A model generated the notes under the pieces. It was not told the origin of the DNA, did not search any database, and saw only the letters and a program-made list of their open reading frames with translations. The position numbers and the translations under genes are program-made. A stretch of DNA of 64,000 bases from the NCBI GenBank assembly GCA_022605405.1, contig JABYQQ010000022.1, positions 124,001-188,000 of the forward strand. Direction: 5' to 3'. The stretch is from Earliella scabrosa (Eukaryota; Basidiomycota; Agaricomycetes; Polyporales; Polyporaceae). Below are positions 1 to 12,042 of the stretch, in pieces. Each line of letters opens with the position of its first letter. The first letter of the stretch is position 1.

Positions 1-761
1 ATTGTGGCTGGTCCGTAGCGCGTTCTCCATCCAAGTTGTGGCGGAGTACTGGTGCGCGCGCCGCCACCTCCCGGCGACCGCAATGGCGGCGCTACATATC
101 GGACCGGACATGCGAGATGATGTGGCCCATCTTGTTCGATGACGAGGAAGACAATAGGATGTGTATTCCTGGATGCGCCGCTCGGGATGTTTGGCATCTG
201 TCTCGACCCCATGTCATTTACCTGGCCGACGATGCCGGGCGTCCGGGACGCTTGACATCTCCGACCTGCTTCGGTCTCAGACTCACATTTCTCTGACAAA
301 GTTACATCCCTCGTAACCCCCAATTCGTCATCGGGTCTGCCAGTGGACCCTTTGGTGGCACCCAACGACTCGGAGTACTGGTCATTTCGATCATGGCACA
401 GCAATCATCCTCGGTATCCGGTACTACATTTCCCCACGGTTGACTGGTCGAGGTCTCAGAATCATAATGGCCCGTTGAAGATGCGTCCCAGATCTATCAT
501 AGCGCTAGATCTTGCACGTCCTATACGCTCAACGATGGGGAAGGAAGAGGACTTCGAGCGTACAGTGCAAGAGGAGTCGGAGAGTTTCTATTACGCTCGC
601 TGCTCAGGAGCTGGGTGTCGGCTTAACTTATTCTCGCTGCCCACTGAAGGGCCAGTCATCGCGGTCATGATACATTTCCGTTAGGTACAGCTACTATGGA
701 TACACATGGTACATCATCTTCGACTCGACGCTGATATACGACGTCTACACAAGTGGGCCAT
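1..761. other. left edge without a recognised gene
   Basis: Two plus-strand open frames (36-296 and 343-684) lie here, but neither shows a recognisable domain, a convincing splice pattern or a family motif. This stretch could be the tail of a gene starting left of the window or simply the 3' flank of the CsbD-like gene. I assign no function. Confidence 0.3.
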
Positions 762-1242
762 TTAAGACGAGCGGTTGAAGTCCTGCTGCATCTCGCCCTT
801 GTCGTGGCGGACGTTGCCTGCATCGCAAACGCCTTGTCAGCAAACTGCTGCTCCTGCCATCCATCCCCAGTACGTAAAGACATACCTTGAGCCTCCTGCT
901 GGCGGTCGCCAGTGACCGCGCCGAAGACAGCGTCCTTGCGGCCGCCGAGGCGGTCCTTGGTGCCCTCGACGTAGCCCTTCGCCTGTGCGGCGTTGTACTC
1001 GGCCTCGCCCTGGGCGTGCTCCTGCTTGCCGGACTGCGCCCAGTCCTGCGAGCCCGTGAGGTTGCCGACGGTCTCGACCGCGGAGCCCTTCATCGAGTGG
1101 AACTGGCCGGTGGTCTTGCTGCAGAACAGACAGACGGGTCAGCATCAGACAATCCGACAGACTGGGGACAACAGTGTGGAGGGATAGATCAGGGAAGGGA
1201 GGGGGAGACTCACTTTGGGCCGTTGTTGCTGTTGTAGGACAT
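762..1242 (-). CDS. CsbD-like domain protein (fungal stress-response type)
   Basis: Three exons on the minus strand: 1242-1214, 1118-886 and 817-762, giving 105 aa. The start reads MSYNSNNGP and the two introns keep frame (phases 2 and 1). The body carries the CsbD-like pattern: KGSAVETVGNLTGSQ, then HAQGEAEYNAAQAKGY and GRKDAVFGAVTGDRQQ, closing with GNVRHDKGEMQQDF. CsbD-like proteins are small, hydrophilic and abundant; in fungi some have been described as binding mismatched or cruciform DNA and many are stress- or growth-phase-induced, but the exact role is not settled. The same region was readable as one open frame only by running through the second intron, whose boundaries are CAAG/GTATGT and GATGCAG/GC. 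A decayed copy of the last exon sits at 14008. Confidence 0.85.
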
Positions 1243-1342
1243 GATGGATGTGTGTGGTGGTGGTGAGATTAAGTGTAGATAGGTAGTGAGTGGTATCGAG
1301 TGTGTTTGACTTGTGAGGACTTCTCGACGAGTCTGGGACCGC

Positions 1343-1348
1343 TCTTAT
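1343..1348 (-). promoter_or_regulatory. TATA-like box upstream of the CsbD-like gene
   Basis: The minus strand reads TATAAG about 100 bp upstream of the ATG at 1242, a normal distance for a TATA box plus a short leader in a highly expressed fungal gene. Assigned by position and sequence only. Confidence 0.4.
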
Positions 1349-1803
1349 ACTTCGAAGCGAGGCTCATGACGTAGTTGCTTGAGGTGGTGGGTATGAGGTC
1401 GACATGGCGCTCCCTGGAGTAGTTGCATCAGCGTAGTGGGTTCTTGTGGGCCTGGTGGGGTAGAGGAGGCGTAAGGTGTGCAAAATGAAATGCGCTGTAC
1501 GCACCACTCCCCGCGCGGTGCACGTGGGAAGACGACACCGAAACCGGTTGGCGGCAAGAGAGGGTTGCGCTGTCCATTCGAGAGGGTTCACGAATGCAAT
1601 GACGTCATAGCATAGGTCCGTAGCATGAAGACAAAGCAGGTCGAACGTAGTATACAGACTAACAGTAGATGTATGCGAGATACATGCCTATATCGCTGTA
1701 CAAGATACAAAGTCCATAGGGCTCATAACCTCATCTGCAGAAGTTGTAAGATGTATCAGTCGACTAGAGTGCGTCTCCCTAGCTGAGCACACTGACCATC
1801 CGA

Positions 1804-2799
1804 TCAGCGTCCTTGCTGCGGGTGCGGCGAAGGCGAGGGCGAACGATCATGCGAGTCGACGGAGGCTGGCGGCCTTCCATCCTCCAGCGTGGTGCTGCTT
1901 GGAACCTGCATCCTGGTGACCAGAGGAATGGTGTCGTTCGTGCCTCCCCGCCCGTTCGGCGCCGACCCTTCCCATCGCGCGCCTGCCGCCGCCGCAGCGC
2001 TGCTGCTCTGGACATCCTGATATCGGGGCAGCACATCCTTGTCGTCGTATTCGGGTAGGAACTCGTCGGGGTCGTCGGGATGAGCGATGTTGCCACGACG
2101 ACCGCCCTCGCCGATGTCTCCCGCACGCGTGCGCCGTCCGCGGCCTCTCCGGTGCTCACCGTGGAGGGCCATGGGAAGCATGTCGCAGATGACAGCCGCG
2201 GGTGGAGCCGGGACGGATGGGAGGCCGGTTGTGCGGGGCACGGCGCGTGGGCGGGGAGGAACGTCGGGCTGGGGTTCAGCGCGGAAGAAATGTCCAAGAG
2301 GACGGTTCTGGTGGCGAAGCTTTATGAGCCTGAATATTTGGCCAGAGCTTCAGCGTATAGTAGGTAGAGAAGTGAAGCAGCGCAGACGCACCTCCATGAC
2401 GTGAGAGCGATGATGAGAGCAATGGCGGCAACGATGAGGGCGCTCTCGACGGCGTTCTGCACCGATGGATAAGGCCCGTCTTGCTATCAGCCACAATTGT
2501 GAACTATAACGCACCTTGGTGAACTCCAAACCGCTGCTGCCATCGCCGCTCACAGGCGTTCCAGTCGGGGACGGAAAGAAGGGCGGGTCTGATGTACTTG
2601 ACGCGCTCGTTGTCGAAATCACCGCAGTGATCGACGCCGAACTTGATCCAGAGATTGCACTGCTGGTGGGTGTGGTTGTGGTCGCGGACCCAGTACGAGT
2701 GCTAGAGCTCCCGCCAGTCGTTGGGAGGTCCGTGAGTGAGTCCGAGAGTGAGTCCGAGGCCTGCCGAGGGGCGTGACGCTGGGCGGGTGCAATGGGCAT
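1804..2799 (-). CDS. Ser/Thr-rich single-pass membrane protein, unknown role
   Basis: Three exons on the minus strand: 2799-2515, 2456-2392 and 2329-1804, giving 291 aa from the ATG at 2799. The order is a low-complexity Ser/Thr/Pro stretch (about residues 12-80, likely O-mannosylated and outside the cell), one hydrophobic segment (SALIVAAIALIIALTSW, about residues 100-116) followed by basic residues LIKLRHQNR, and a polar cytoplasmic tail rich in D, E, R and S. This architecture is common for fungal wall-stress-sensor-like (Mid2/Wsc-type) or Skg6-type proteins, but no cysteine-rich WSC domain is visible. The frame stays open upstream to 2952 and no clear signal peptide is seen, so an upstream exon or start may be missing. 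Introns are GT-AG and phase-consistent. Confidence 0.55.
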
Positions 2800-3069
2800 C
2801 TTCGGGGGCACGTAGAAAGCTAACGCGCTGTGGGCGAGGAAAGGGTGGGGGTCATGAAGCACGAGTGGGGGCACGTCGTGCTGGACGACGAGCAGGTCTG
2901 GCTCAGGGTCAAGAGATCGGAGACGTCCTTGAGGCACCCTCGCTGCGCTCACCCAGCTGGGCAGTCACGCTGACCTCATTGCACAGTCACACTCGTGATC
3001 CTGTGACAGGTGTGTGACATGGAACTCTCGTGGCGCTTCCGTGCAGACGCCCACACTTGCTTTCCGACG

Positions 3070-3532
3070 ATGTGGCCAACGGCGGTCGTGCAGGGCGGAC
3101 GGTCAGCGTGGAAGGGTGCGTTTTCGTTGACCGGGGTGCTCTTGATATTATCTCATGCTTTGTGTGCTGCAGGGCCGTTCTTTGTCGCGTTCCCAAACCT
3201 CAAGCAGGCGTTGGAGAACAACATTGCGATTCAGACACAGGCGCGGTCATGCACCATTTTGCCAAACTTCATCGGGTGCGTCCATTAAGAGCCCTGGAAC
3301 GGTTCTCATATATGCTGAACGCTACTCCGCCAATGCTTGTATGCAGCCTTAGATTCTTGGTACACAACGGGAAGGACTACGTCCCCGTGACGGTGACGCA
3401 GGACATGGTGGGACACAAACTGGGAGAGTTTGCCATCACGAGGAAGAGGTTCACATACAAGTGCGTTCGGATTCTCTTCCTCGTATTCTCTGTTCTTACG
3501 TGTTTGCTACCAGGCAGACGAAGAACAAGTAG
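3070..3532 (+). CDS. rsm19: mitochondrial small-subunit ribosomal protein uS19m
   Basis: Four exons, 3070-3115, 3173-3275, 3347-3460 and 3514-3532, encode 93 aa. The spliced protein runs from [17 protein letters not shown] through [14 protein letters not shown] to [20 protein letters not shown] and [18 protein letters not shown]. These are the S19 hallmarks: the SxWKGPF start, the STILP motif and the NGK-x-V/P-x-x-V/[12 protein letters not shown] core that binds 16S-type rRNA. Length fits the family (about 90 aa). The protein would be imported into mitochondria and sit in the head of the small ribosomal subunit. The ATG at 3070 was chosen because it gives the compact N terminus usual for fungal mitochondrial S19; an upstream in-frame ATG exists at about 3019. 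All introns are 57-71 nt or shorter. Confidence 0.9.
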
Positions 3533-6093
3533 ACCATACTCTATATATGCGCGTGCCACGCACCGCTATGGTGTAATTATGCTATCGCAGCGATCTCTCT
3601 CTATTCATTCTGCTCTCTCCACCCCGAGGCATTTATCGCAACCTCCGTGCAATCCCACCTGGTTGTACACCGCTCGAGACTATTCTAAAGTGATGCAGAA
3701 AGACGACAAGATGAAGGAGCGGACACATGCATCCCGGTGCGTTCCTCGCTGTGTATCCCCTGTTCGTCTTTCCTCCAATTCCGCCATATGTCCTGGCCAA
3801 CGTGCCGAATGCCTCATTCCTGAAAACCCTCAAGCGGAAATCTGCCTGAGAACCTACCGTCTTGAGTTCATGAAAGCGTGACTCTAGGCGAGAGAAGGTG
3901 TGTCACGCATGCACAAAAAGTCCTAAGTGCTTCATCCCCCCGTACCTATCACATAGCCTATTTGCTGCAACACGCGCAGACGTCGTGGCCGTTCATGGCC
4001 GCGTGCTGCGAAGTGCCTCAGCGGGAGAAGCACGATCTGCCGTGGCAGACCAGCGACTACCTTGAAGACTCTTCTCCTCCCCCGAAGCATAGCTTTCTCC
4101 CACACGGTCTTGTCTTTTCAGGTTAGGTCTGGCGGTGAAGCGCTCTCGCCGTAGAGCTATATTTGAGCTGGTGAGTGCCAGCTCGTCTTCTCTCTTGCTC
4201 CGCGTTCATGGAAAGAGATCGGCACAGCGGTATAAAATCCACAGCGGCTTGGCGAGCGCGGCTTCTTGGGTTATGCGTGTCTCCCCAAACGTGCTCGTCA
4301 CCCGTTTCCTGCCAAGGGCAGGGAGAGACGGTATTGACCACGCGGCTTGCAGCAGATTCGGCTCTGTATGCGTCCTCGCCTGTCATACTCATGGCGGTCT
4401 CTCAAAGTCGGTGTCGCCTATGTGCTGCATACGCGGACGAGGACGTCACCGGCTAGAGCACGATGTTTCGCGCATGGTGTGACGACGATGGTCCTCTACC
4501 GGCGGTTCGTCGAGTGTGCCGTCAGCCGCACCTGCGGCTCGGGCAGAAACCCTTTGGCGATGCAGACCCGTTGAAATAGAAGATTGGTGGGTACGTAGCC
4601 TCGTGTTGCTGCGTTTGTTGGTTGCTCAGCACGTAAACATCCTGCCCTCTAGCATCTGCCCTTCCGGTGACGTCGATTGCACACGCTGTCGTACTGCTGT
4701 CGCCATCGGCTGTAGAGCTCGCATATTCCGAGCTGCCCGAATTGACAATCGGATGTCGAACTGCGGTTCGCGCTATCTTCAGCTCGACAGCATCACCCAC
4801 AGAACGTCAGGGCGGGGACAATCCTGACTACCTCCTAGTGAGACGCTAGGCTTGCGCGTTGGGCTGGCTTAGGCCCCGGCTTATAACGACGAATACTTTC
4901 GGACACACAGTGCATTTGGCGGAATTTGAGTTGGGCATTGCCCTTACGATGCCTGTGAGTGCATTCGATATTTGGACGAGTGGGCTGCCTGATAATCACG
5001 CTCTCTTTTGAGAAGGCATGAATTATTCTACTCGTGTATGTACTGACCCATGCTTGAAGGTGGTGTGGCAGGGCTGTCACTGACGCGCGTCCTTCCATCC
5101 ATATGCATCTGTTCCACAGGCTCGAGACATGCTGTCAATCGTGAGTCTTGACGTCGAAAAGATCGTTCGCTACCGCTAACAAATAACTCAACGCTTCGGT
5201 GCAGGAGCAGTCTCTCGCACGCCGTAGCCGATGGACGTCTTGTGATTATAGATCATTATACCCACTCACCTGTTGTCTTGTCTATCGTTTTTCGGCACGC
5301 AGCCTGGAGGAACTGATAGAAAACGCGACCATGATTGGGCCCGCCACTTCGATGGGGGCGCACCTTTTGTCGCCGCTTGATCGTGCTTGGCTGAGGGACG
5401 CTGCGTCGATCGCGGTGCCGTCTGGTGCCGTGCGGCGAGCGTGCAGGGTCCTGTACTACAGCCTGTAGGGTCTCCCACAGTACTAGTTCCACGTACAAAT
5501 GGAGAGGCGAATTGTCTGATGTTCCCGTTGAGAGACGCATAGCATGCACAGGACCCCGATTTGTCCATCAACATCTGACCTAGTGGATGTTGCCTGTGTT
5601 CCTTGCTGCCCGCCAGCCTGAGAACGACATTGGCAGGAGACGCGGACGGTTCACGCCACAAGCTGTAGTGCCGTACCTCCTGTACTCCAATACATATGCC
5701 GAGAACGATGCTGTTTCATGGAGAGAGGTTCAAGTTTGTCTCGAAATATCAGCAGGTGAACCGGATTGGTTGCCGTGACAATACTGGTCTTCGGCTAGAT
5801 CCGAGGTGGGATTGGTCACCCAATCCGGAAACGGGGGCCACAACCTCAAACAAAGCCAGCAATCTGTGCTCGCCTTCGACGACGACGACGACGAAGACGA
5901 CCACGACAGCGAGCCCGACGGCGACGACGACGCACGACCCCGACGAATCCCGTCTGTACTCGCCATCTCCGTCTCATCGCTTATTCCGCTCGAGCTTGCC
6001 CTGGCTGTCCTCGCCCCGCGTCTCTCCTCGTCCTGCGATCCTGAACTCTGATCCACCGCCATCCTCAGTTGATTCTGCGGACGAACTCTCGAC
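3533..6093. other. 2.5 kb without a recognised gene; 5' region of cla4
   Basis: Several short open frames occur but none shows a domain. One stretch at about 3571-3870 looks partly protein-like: a Ser/Arg-rich, mitochondrial-presequence-like start followed in another frame (ATG at about 3727) by a hydrophobic segment with [11 protein letters not shown] and VLANVPN, ending in LKRKSA and a stop at about 3846. Joining the two would need an intron that I cannot place confidently. The last 300 bp before 6094 should be the cla4 leader. Confidence 0.3.
5876..5935 (+). repeat. GAC/GAA-rich triplet tract in the cla4 leader
   Basis: An imperfect run of GAC with interspersed GAA and CAC triplets lies about 160-220 bp upstream of the cla4 ATG. 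It is low complexity and probably part of the 5' UTR or promoter. Confidence 0.5.
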
Positions 6094-9000
6094 ATGGCGC
6101 ACTACCAGGTCGGCCCCGCGTCCCTCACGCCCTCGCGTCCCGCACCCGCGGCGCCCATCCGACGCGGCAACGACGTCCAGAACGTGCTCGCTAGTTCCGG
6201 CTACGGCTCCTCCTTCTCCGTCGGCACATCTTCACCCTCTGGCTCATCTTACGCCTCCTCCTACTCTGGCATCGGCGGCTCCCCCAACCGCAACTCGGAC
6301 ATGTCCAGCAGCTCGCACATCGTTCGGAGTGGGCTCGTGGCGATCAAGGAGGACGGGATCGTCAGCTGGCTCTGGAGGCCGAAGTGGCTCGTCTTGAAGG
6401 AGCAGACGCTCTCAATACACAAGAACGAGGTGAGCACCCTTTTCCATACCCTCTTGCTGTTCGACTTGGAGGCGGCGGTCGGACGGTTAGCCTCCTACAC
6501 GGCGTTCCTGGCGCGGGTGAACAGTCTTGCGGCTATCGATGGCCCTGTCGCTGGGCCAGGGCTCCTCGAAGGCGGGGACTTGGGGAGAAATCCGCCACGC
6601 TGGCTACACCGTACTGGTGCCTGTCAATGCCGACACTCAATATTCCCCCCTCCCTCGCGTCCCGACACCCCCAGCCCTCCATGGTGTGCAGGTCCACAAT
6701 CCCCCTGCTATCCTTGGTGAACGGTATGGGGCCCCCAAGGACCGATGGCATGTACATGCCCCCATGTTTCAGAGGCGGGTAGGAGTGTGGCCGGGGTGTG
6801 CCTTGCGACGAGAGCGCGAGCAGCAGCGGGCTCGGCTTATCCCCATATCGTCTTCCAACTAGCGAGGCTGAAGGCGTCGCTTACCAATCTAGGGGGTGCA
6901 TGCCCCGCCTGTGTGCCGCCGCAACGCGATGATGTACACGGACTCCCGACGCTCATCATGAGGACAAGCCAGCGCGTTGTCGCAGCGTTCCACGATAGTC
7001 TGGCGACGCTGCGAGTCGTGCGGCTTTTCCCTATGCTTCTGTTCCACCCTACCATGTTTCTCAACAACACGTCCTGGAGACACTTGTGCTGACGTTTTCC
7101 GTAGACATCGCCACAATATCAGAGTCTAATCAACCTTTCCGACATCGCCAACATCGAGCGAACAGACCTCAAACCATATTGTCTGCTCCTCGAGACCAAA
7201 GATAAGCGGATATTCTTCTCGCTGAAGAGCGATGAGGAGCTTTACGGTTGGCAAGACGATATCTACTCAAGAAGCCCTCTCATGGGCGTCAGCAATCCGA
7301 CCAACTTTGTACACAAGGTTCATGTTGGCTTCGATCCCGTCTCGGGTGCTTTTACGGTACGTCGCATCGTGTCTGTTCACATCCCACTCCCAACACTGGA
7401 CACCAGGGTCTTCCGGATGCATGGAGCAAACTTCTCACAAAGTCTGCGATCACGCGAGAAGACTACGCCAAAGATCCCCAGGCCGTCCTCGATGTCCTCG
7501 AGTTCTACACCGACCACCAGAAGCGCGAGATGGAGGAGATGGGATACTCGACGCTCGGAGGTGCTCGTGGTACTGCTGGCTCCTATAGTTCGTCATCCAC
7601 CCTTTCCCCCTACGACACCACGAGCGCGCCGCGCTTCAATGCTGGCACCGGCCTCGGCGGTGCGGGCATCAACAAGCTGTCGCCCGGGGGCGACCGCCCT
7701 GCGATGAAACGACAGGACTCGGCGCCCGCTCACCTCAACGGCGACACCATCAACGGCACCCAAGCCGCCCTGGCTCGCGCCGCGGAGGTCGTCAACGGCT
7801 CGCACCTCCAACATGCGAACACCGTCTCCGCAGCGCAGTCGAATCCGGCCATACGCCCACCGATTCCCCCCATGGGCTCCCCGAGTTCGCTCCAGGCATC
7901 GCGACCAGCACCCCAACGCCCGCTGCTTTCTGCGAATCGGCCCGCGCCACCCGCACCGAATTTGCCAAAGCCACCAGTGCCGGACGACTCGCCATCATCG
8001 GCAGAGCTGCGTCTCCGTGCGAAGGCGCAGGGTCCTCCCACACTACAGACAACGAAGCCGCCAGGGCTCATGCAGCCCGAGCGCAAGGACTCGCTGGACA
8101 GGGCCGGTGCGTCGACACGGCCGAACCTTGTCCCTGCGAAGTCCGCGCCTGCAACCGGTCAGCCTGTGTCGCAGCCCGCACCCGGAGCGGCTGGCTCTAC
8201 GGTCGGTCCTCCTCCGGTCAAGCCTCTGCAGCCGGCCAAGAAGCCGCAGGGCCCGAAGGAGCCTCCAGCGTTGACTGTCACGGGCACTGGCGACGAGGAG
8301 CGCAGTGGAGGGGTTGCGGCGGCGGCAGCGGCACTGGAGAAACCGAAGGTAGAGAAGGAGAAGCGCATCAGCACGATGAACGAGGCGCAGATCATGGAGA
8401 AGCTTCGGAGCGTGGTGAGCGCGGACGACCCAAAGGCGCTGTATAGCAAGATCCGCAAGGTCGGCCAAGGGTGCGTAGCTTGCTTGCGCTGTGGACGCGG
8501 ACGGATGCTGACGGTCGCGGTGCAGTGCGTCCGGGCACGTGTACGTGGCGAAGGTGCACGCGACGGGGAAGAAGGTCGCGATCAAGGAGATGGACCTGTC
8601 GAACCAGCCGCGGAAGGAGCTGATCGTGAACGAGATCCTGGTCATGAAGGAGTCGCAGCACCCGAACATCGTCAACTTCCTCGACGCGTACCTCGTCAAG
8701 AGCAACGAGCTCTGGGTCGTCATGGAGTACATGGAGGGCGGTGCGCTCACTGACATCATCGAGAACAACACGCTCGAGGAGGACCAGATCTCGAGCATCT
8801 GCTTGGAGGTGCGTCGTTCGCGCTGGTCGAGTTGCTGCGCGCCGTGCTGACGATGCGGTGGGGTTCTGCAGACTTGCAAGGGTCTCCGGCACCTGCACGA
8901 CCAGTCCATCATCCACCGTGACATCAAGTCCGACAACGTTCTCCTGGATGCCCAGGGCCACGTCAAGATCAGTAAGTGCCTAACGCAACGCCCCCGCACG

Positions 9001-9497
9001 GACTCTATCTGACATGCTGTGCAGCCGACTTCGGTTTCTGCGCCAAGCTCACGGACCAAAAGTCGAAGCGCGCGACGATGGTGGGCACGCCGTACTGGAT
9101 GGCGCCCGAAGTCGTGAAGCAAAAGGAGTACGGCGCAAAGGTCGACATCTGGTCGCTCGGTATCATGGCTATCGAGATGATCGAGAACGAGCCACCGTAC
9201 CTCGACGAGGAGCCGCTCAAGGCGCTGTACCTGATCGCGACGAACGGGACGCCCACGCTGAAGAAACCGGATGCGCTCTCACGCGAGCTCAAGGGGTTCC
9301 TTAGCGTGTGTCTGTGCGTGGACGTCAAGAGCCGCGCTACTGCCGAAGAGCTTTTGGAGGTGAGTGCCACGCGTCCCGTCGAGACTAGTTGGCTCATGAT
9401 CTTTCTTCTCCCTTTGCAGCACGAGTTCCTGAAGAAGGCATGCGCACTATCTGGCCTCGCGCCCTTGCTTCGCTTCCGGAACAAGCAGGCTTCATGA
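6094..9497 (+). CDS. cla4: PAK-family Ser/Thr protein kinase, Cla4 type (PH-CRIB-kinase)
   Basis: Seven exons: 6094-6429, 7105-7356, 7407-8470, 8526-8808, 8872-8971, 9025-9359 and 9420-9497, encoding 815 aa. A PH domain (about residues 80-168, starting [20 protein letters not shown]) is followed by a CRIB motif ([17 protein letters not shown], about 174-190), a long Pro/Ala/Ser linker, and a C-terminal kinase domain from about residue 542. Kinase landmarks seen are the glycine loop [12 protein letters not shown], the catalytic loop [18 protein letters not shown], the activation segment GTPYWMAPE, and the STE20-type [16 protein letters not shown] plus CRIB identifies the Cla4 branch rather than Ste20. 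Cla4 binds Cdc42-GTP and phosphoinositides at the membrane and drives polarity, septation and morphogenesis. The first intron is 675 nt, more than ten times the others, and splits the PH domain. The gene lies near the pheromone/receptor locus. Confidence 0.95.
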
Positions 9498-10384
9498 GTT
9501 TCCTCCTTGCCTGACCCTGGTTGGTACCCTTTGGTGGTTGACGTCCACGCCCGGCTGGACGGACAGGTTGTGCTCGTTCCTTCCCGTCGATTTACCCTTG
9601 CCCCTCCACCGCCCGCACCCGCATATTCCCCCACCTCTACGTCTCCTCATGCACCTGTTCTCTCTCCTCACGATCTATCTATATCCCTACCCGCGTCGTC
9701 CTGCAGCCATACCACCCTCGATATGTCGCACCTCCCCCCTGTCCGAATCTGAATCTATTAGTTCTGCACGCTGCCCCGTGTCGGCCCCCCCGTCTCTCGC
9801 GTCGGCGCCCTCCGTATAGTATACTGCGCACTCTTCCTTCCGCCTCTCGTGCTTGTTGTCCCCCCATGAACTTCTCTTTTCTTATCTCTCGTTGTGTTGG
9901 AAGATGTCCGTCCCCCCTCCCCTTACTACTGTACACTACGACGACGATGACGACGACGGCTAGAGTGCATATATCGAGGTGTGCGAGGCTGTGTACTTAC
10001 ATGGTGGTACGCATACATGTATCATGGTGTGTACGCTGTCGAATGGAAGCGCGGTTTCTCTCGAATCTGAAATCCAAAAGGGTGCCATGAGGGTGCATAC
10101 GTAGATGCATAGGCGTTTCGCGGTCCTCGGGGCGACATGAAGTTGCGGGTCAGCGCGGGACCATTCAGTAACCGTAGGAACAGTAAGATAAGTAGCTAAG
10201 TCAGTCCAGGATTACACAACGATGAGCGTACATAATAACACGACTGAAGAAGACACCGATACATCCACAACGTCCGCGGGTGACAACATGATACAGGCTT
10301 GGTGTGCATACAGAGGGGGATTCAATTCCGACGAGAGTCCCAGGGGCGCGGGAACGCGACGATTGACGGGTGGGGCGGGGGGCA
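9498..10384. other. convergent intergenic region, 3' UTRs of cla4 and the CNOT11 homologue
   Basis: Pyrimidine-rich sequence with no supported gene between the cla4 stop at 9497 and the convergent CNOT11-like stop at 10385. It presumably carries the two 3' ends. Confidence 0.5.
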
Positions 10385-11838
10385 TCAGAACTTGCCCATA
10401 GCGAGGACGCGGTAGAGCGCGTTGGCCTCCTCGAAGCGCGAGTTGCGGAGCGTGAAGTGCGCCATCTCGGCCGAGTCCGCGTCCGAGGCGGGGTCGACGA
10501 TCCCGAGCTTGATAAGTGAGTTATAAAAACGGCAGAGCTGTTGGGGCGCAAGCACGGAAGGTGAGACACACGGACGAGAAGGATGGCGCGAAAGAACGGG
10601 AAAGGACGCACGTTCTGGACACCCTTTGCGAAGCGGTCGTCGCTGATGTTGCCCTCCCGCTCATCCTGCTCGGCGCGATCGAGCCACATGACGCATTCGT
10701 GGATGAACCACCCGAGAACCTCGGTACGCACAAGGTCAGCGATTGTAGTCATTCCACCCGTGGAGGCGTCCGTGATGGCGGTCGAGTCGCGTAGGAGACG
10801 GCCGATGAGGTCGAATGAAGGCAGCGTCGGCGGTAGACGCCTGAGTACATCGAGGTATGGTTCCGGGCCAGTCTCGACGTCACTCAGAAGCAAGGACGTG
10901 ACGAGCGGATGACCGAGGGCTGGGTTCGCTGCAAGGATGGAAGGCAGGTCCACGGATGAGATGACCGGTGGCGTGGTAAGCTTCGGGATCAAGGGGAGCA
11001 CGGACTGGTCTGCGTTCAATGTGAGGAAACGAACGAGCTCGATGATGCACTCACACGCTGCTCCGCAAGAGATAGAACACGCTCGCGCGCAGCGAGCAGG
11101 AGCGTGACCGCGCGCGAGTAGGCCTCCATTTCTTGATCGCGTTCAGCGGACACCTCGCCACTCCCCGATGAATCCGGAATCTTGGCAGCGGGATCGACAT
11201 GGTTCTGGCTGGGGACCTCTTCCTCGAGGGTCAGATTCGCGGCGCGAAGCTTGGGCGGCAGGGGTGATCTAGCCAGCGTGTTCGGTGAGAACGGACCGAT
11301 CTTGTGGTAGATGAGCGCAACATACTAGAATGTGATCATTGAAGGGACTTACATCACTGCCGTCACCCTTCAGGATCTTCCACAGCACCCAAACCAGCTG
11401 CTCGTTCTCGCTGACCCCGCCAGCGTTGGCGACCCGCACGGCGATCTCGCGCTCCCTCACAAAGGTGGCATACAGTACGGACTTGAACGGATTAATGGCG
11501 ATCGGGTGGGGCGCGTATAGTGAGTACAATATATAGGACACGAGTATGCGTTGGGTTAGCTGTAAACGGGGCGGGCGCTGTCAGATCCACGCTGTCCATA
11601 TCTGCATGGGAAGACTCACTTCTACAGGAGCATCAAGCATAGGCATCAGCACGTCAAGCGCGAGTTGGAAGCGTGAGAGTGGCGGGACGATCTGCACGAA
11701 GTTGTGTGCGGCGGTCGAGCACGGTGTGGTGAACGCCCCGGCGAGGAGATGGGCGACGGACGCGTGGGTCGGGTCGCCCATCTGGACGGTCTGCTTGGTC
11801 GCCAGAGGAGGCTGGTAGAAGGAGACAGTCTGCATCAT
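10385..11838 (-). CDS. CNOT11: CCR4-NOT complex subunit 11 homologue (DUF2363 protein)
   Basis: Five exons on the minus strand: 11838-11620, 11559-11353, 11300-11057, 11009-10612 and 10537-10385, giving 406 aa. The N-terminal half contains HPIAINPFKSVLYATFVRER and NEQLVWVLWKILKGDG, then IGPFSPNTLARSPLPPKL. The C-terminal half carries the DUF2363-like region LPSILAANPALGHPLVTSLL and FIHECVMWLDRAEQD, ending FEEANALYRVLAMGKF. This matches the layout of CNOT11, which docks on the N terminus of NOT1 in the CCR4-NOT mRNA deadenylase. The intron after exon 3 keeps frame only if the donor is GTGTGAGT, two bases before a competing GTGAGT. The start is uncertain: the frame stays open upstream to 12018, and I chose 11838 because residues before it look unlike the family. 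It shares a 200 bp divergent promoter with the gene at 12043. Confidence 0.8.
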
Positions 11839-12042
11839 GGCTGCAACATATAGGTCGTACAGAGCGGCGTCGTCGTCGTCGCCGACGATGATCGTGAGGT
11901 TACAAGGCAAGGTCAGGATAGCGCAGGCGCCCGCCCTCTCTGCCACTTTGGCGGGCGCTCCGCCACACAGGCCTTTGCTCCCTACCTTTATCGCCATCCC
12001 TTGTCTCGACGTTGCAATCGATCCGTCTGAAACATAACTGGC
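11839..12042. promoter_or_regulatory. bidirectional promoter between the CNOT11 homologue and the RGG protein
   Basis: Only about 204 bp separates the two divergent start codons, so both promoters and leaders must share it, unless the CNOT11 homologue starts further upstream. Confidence 0.45.

Noticed and set aside
8043..9122. Long minus-strand open frame of 359 codons opposite cla4
   Set aside because: It is the antisense shadow of GC-rich kinase exons and the linker; no motif of its own.
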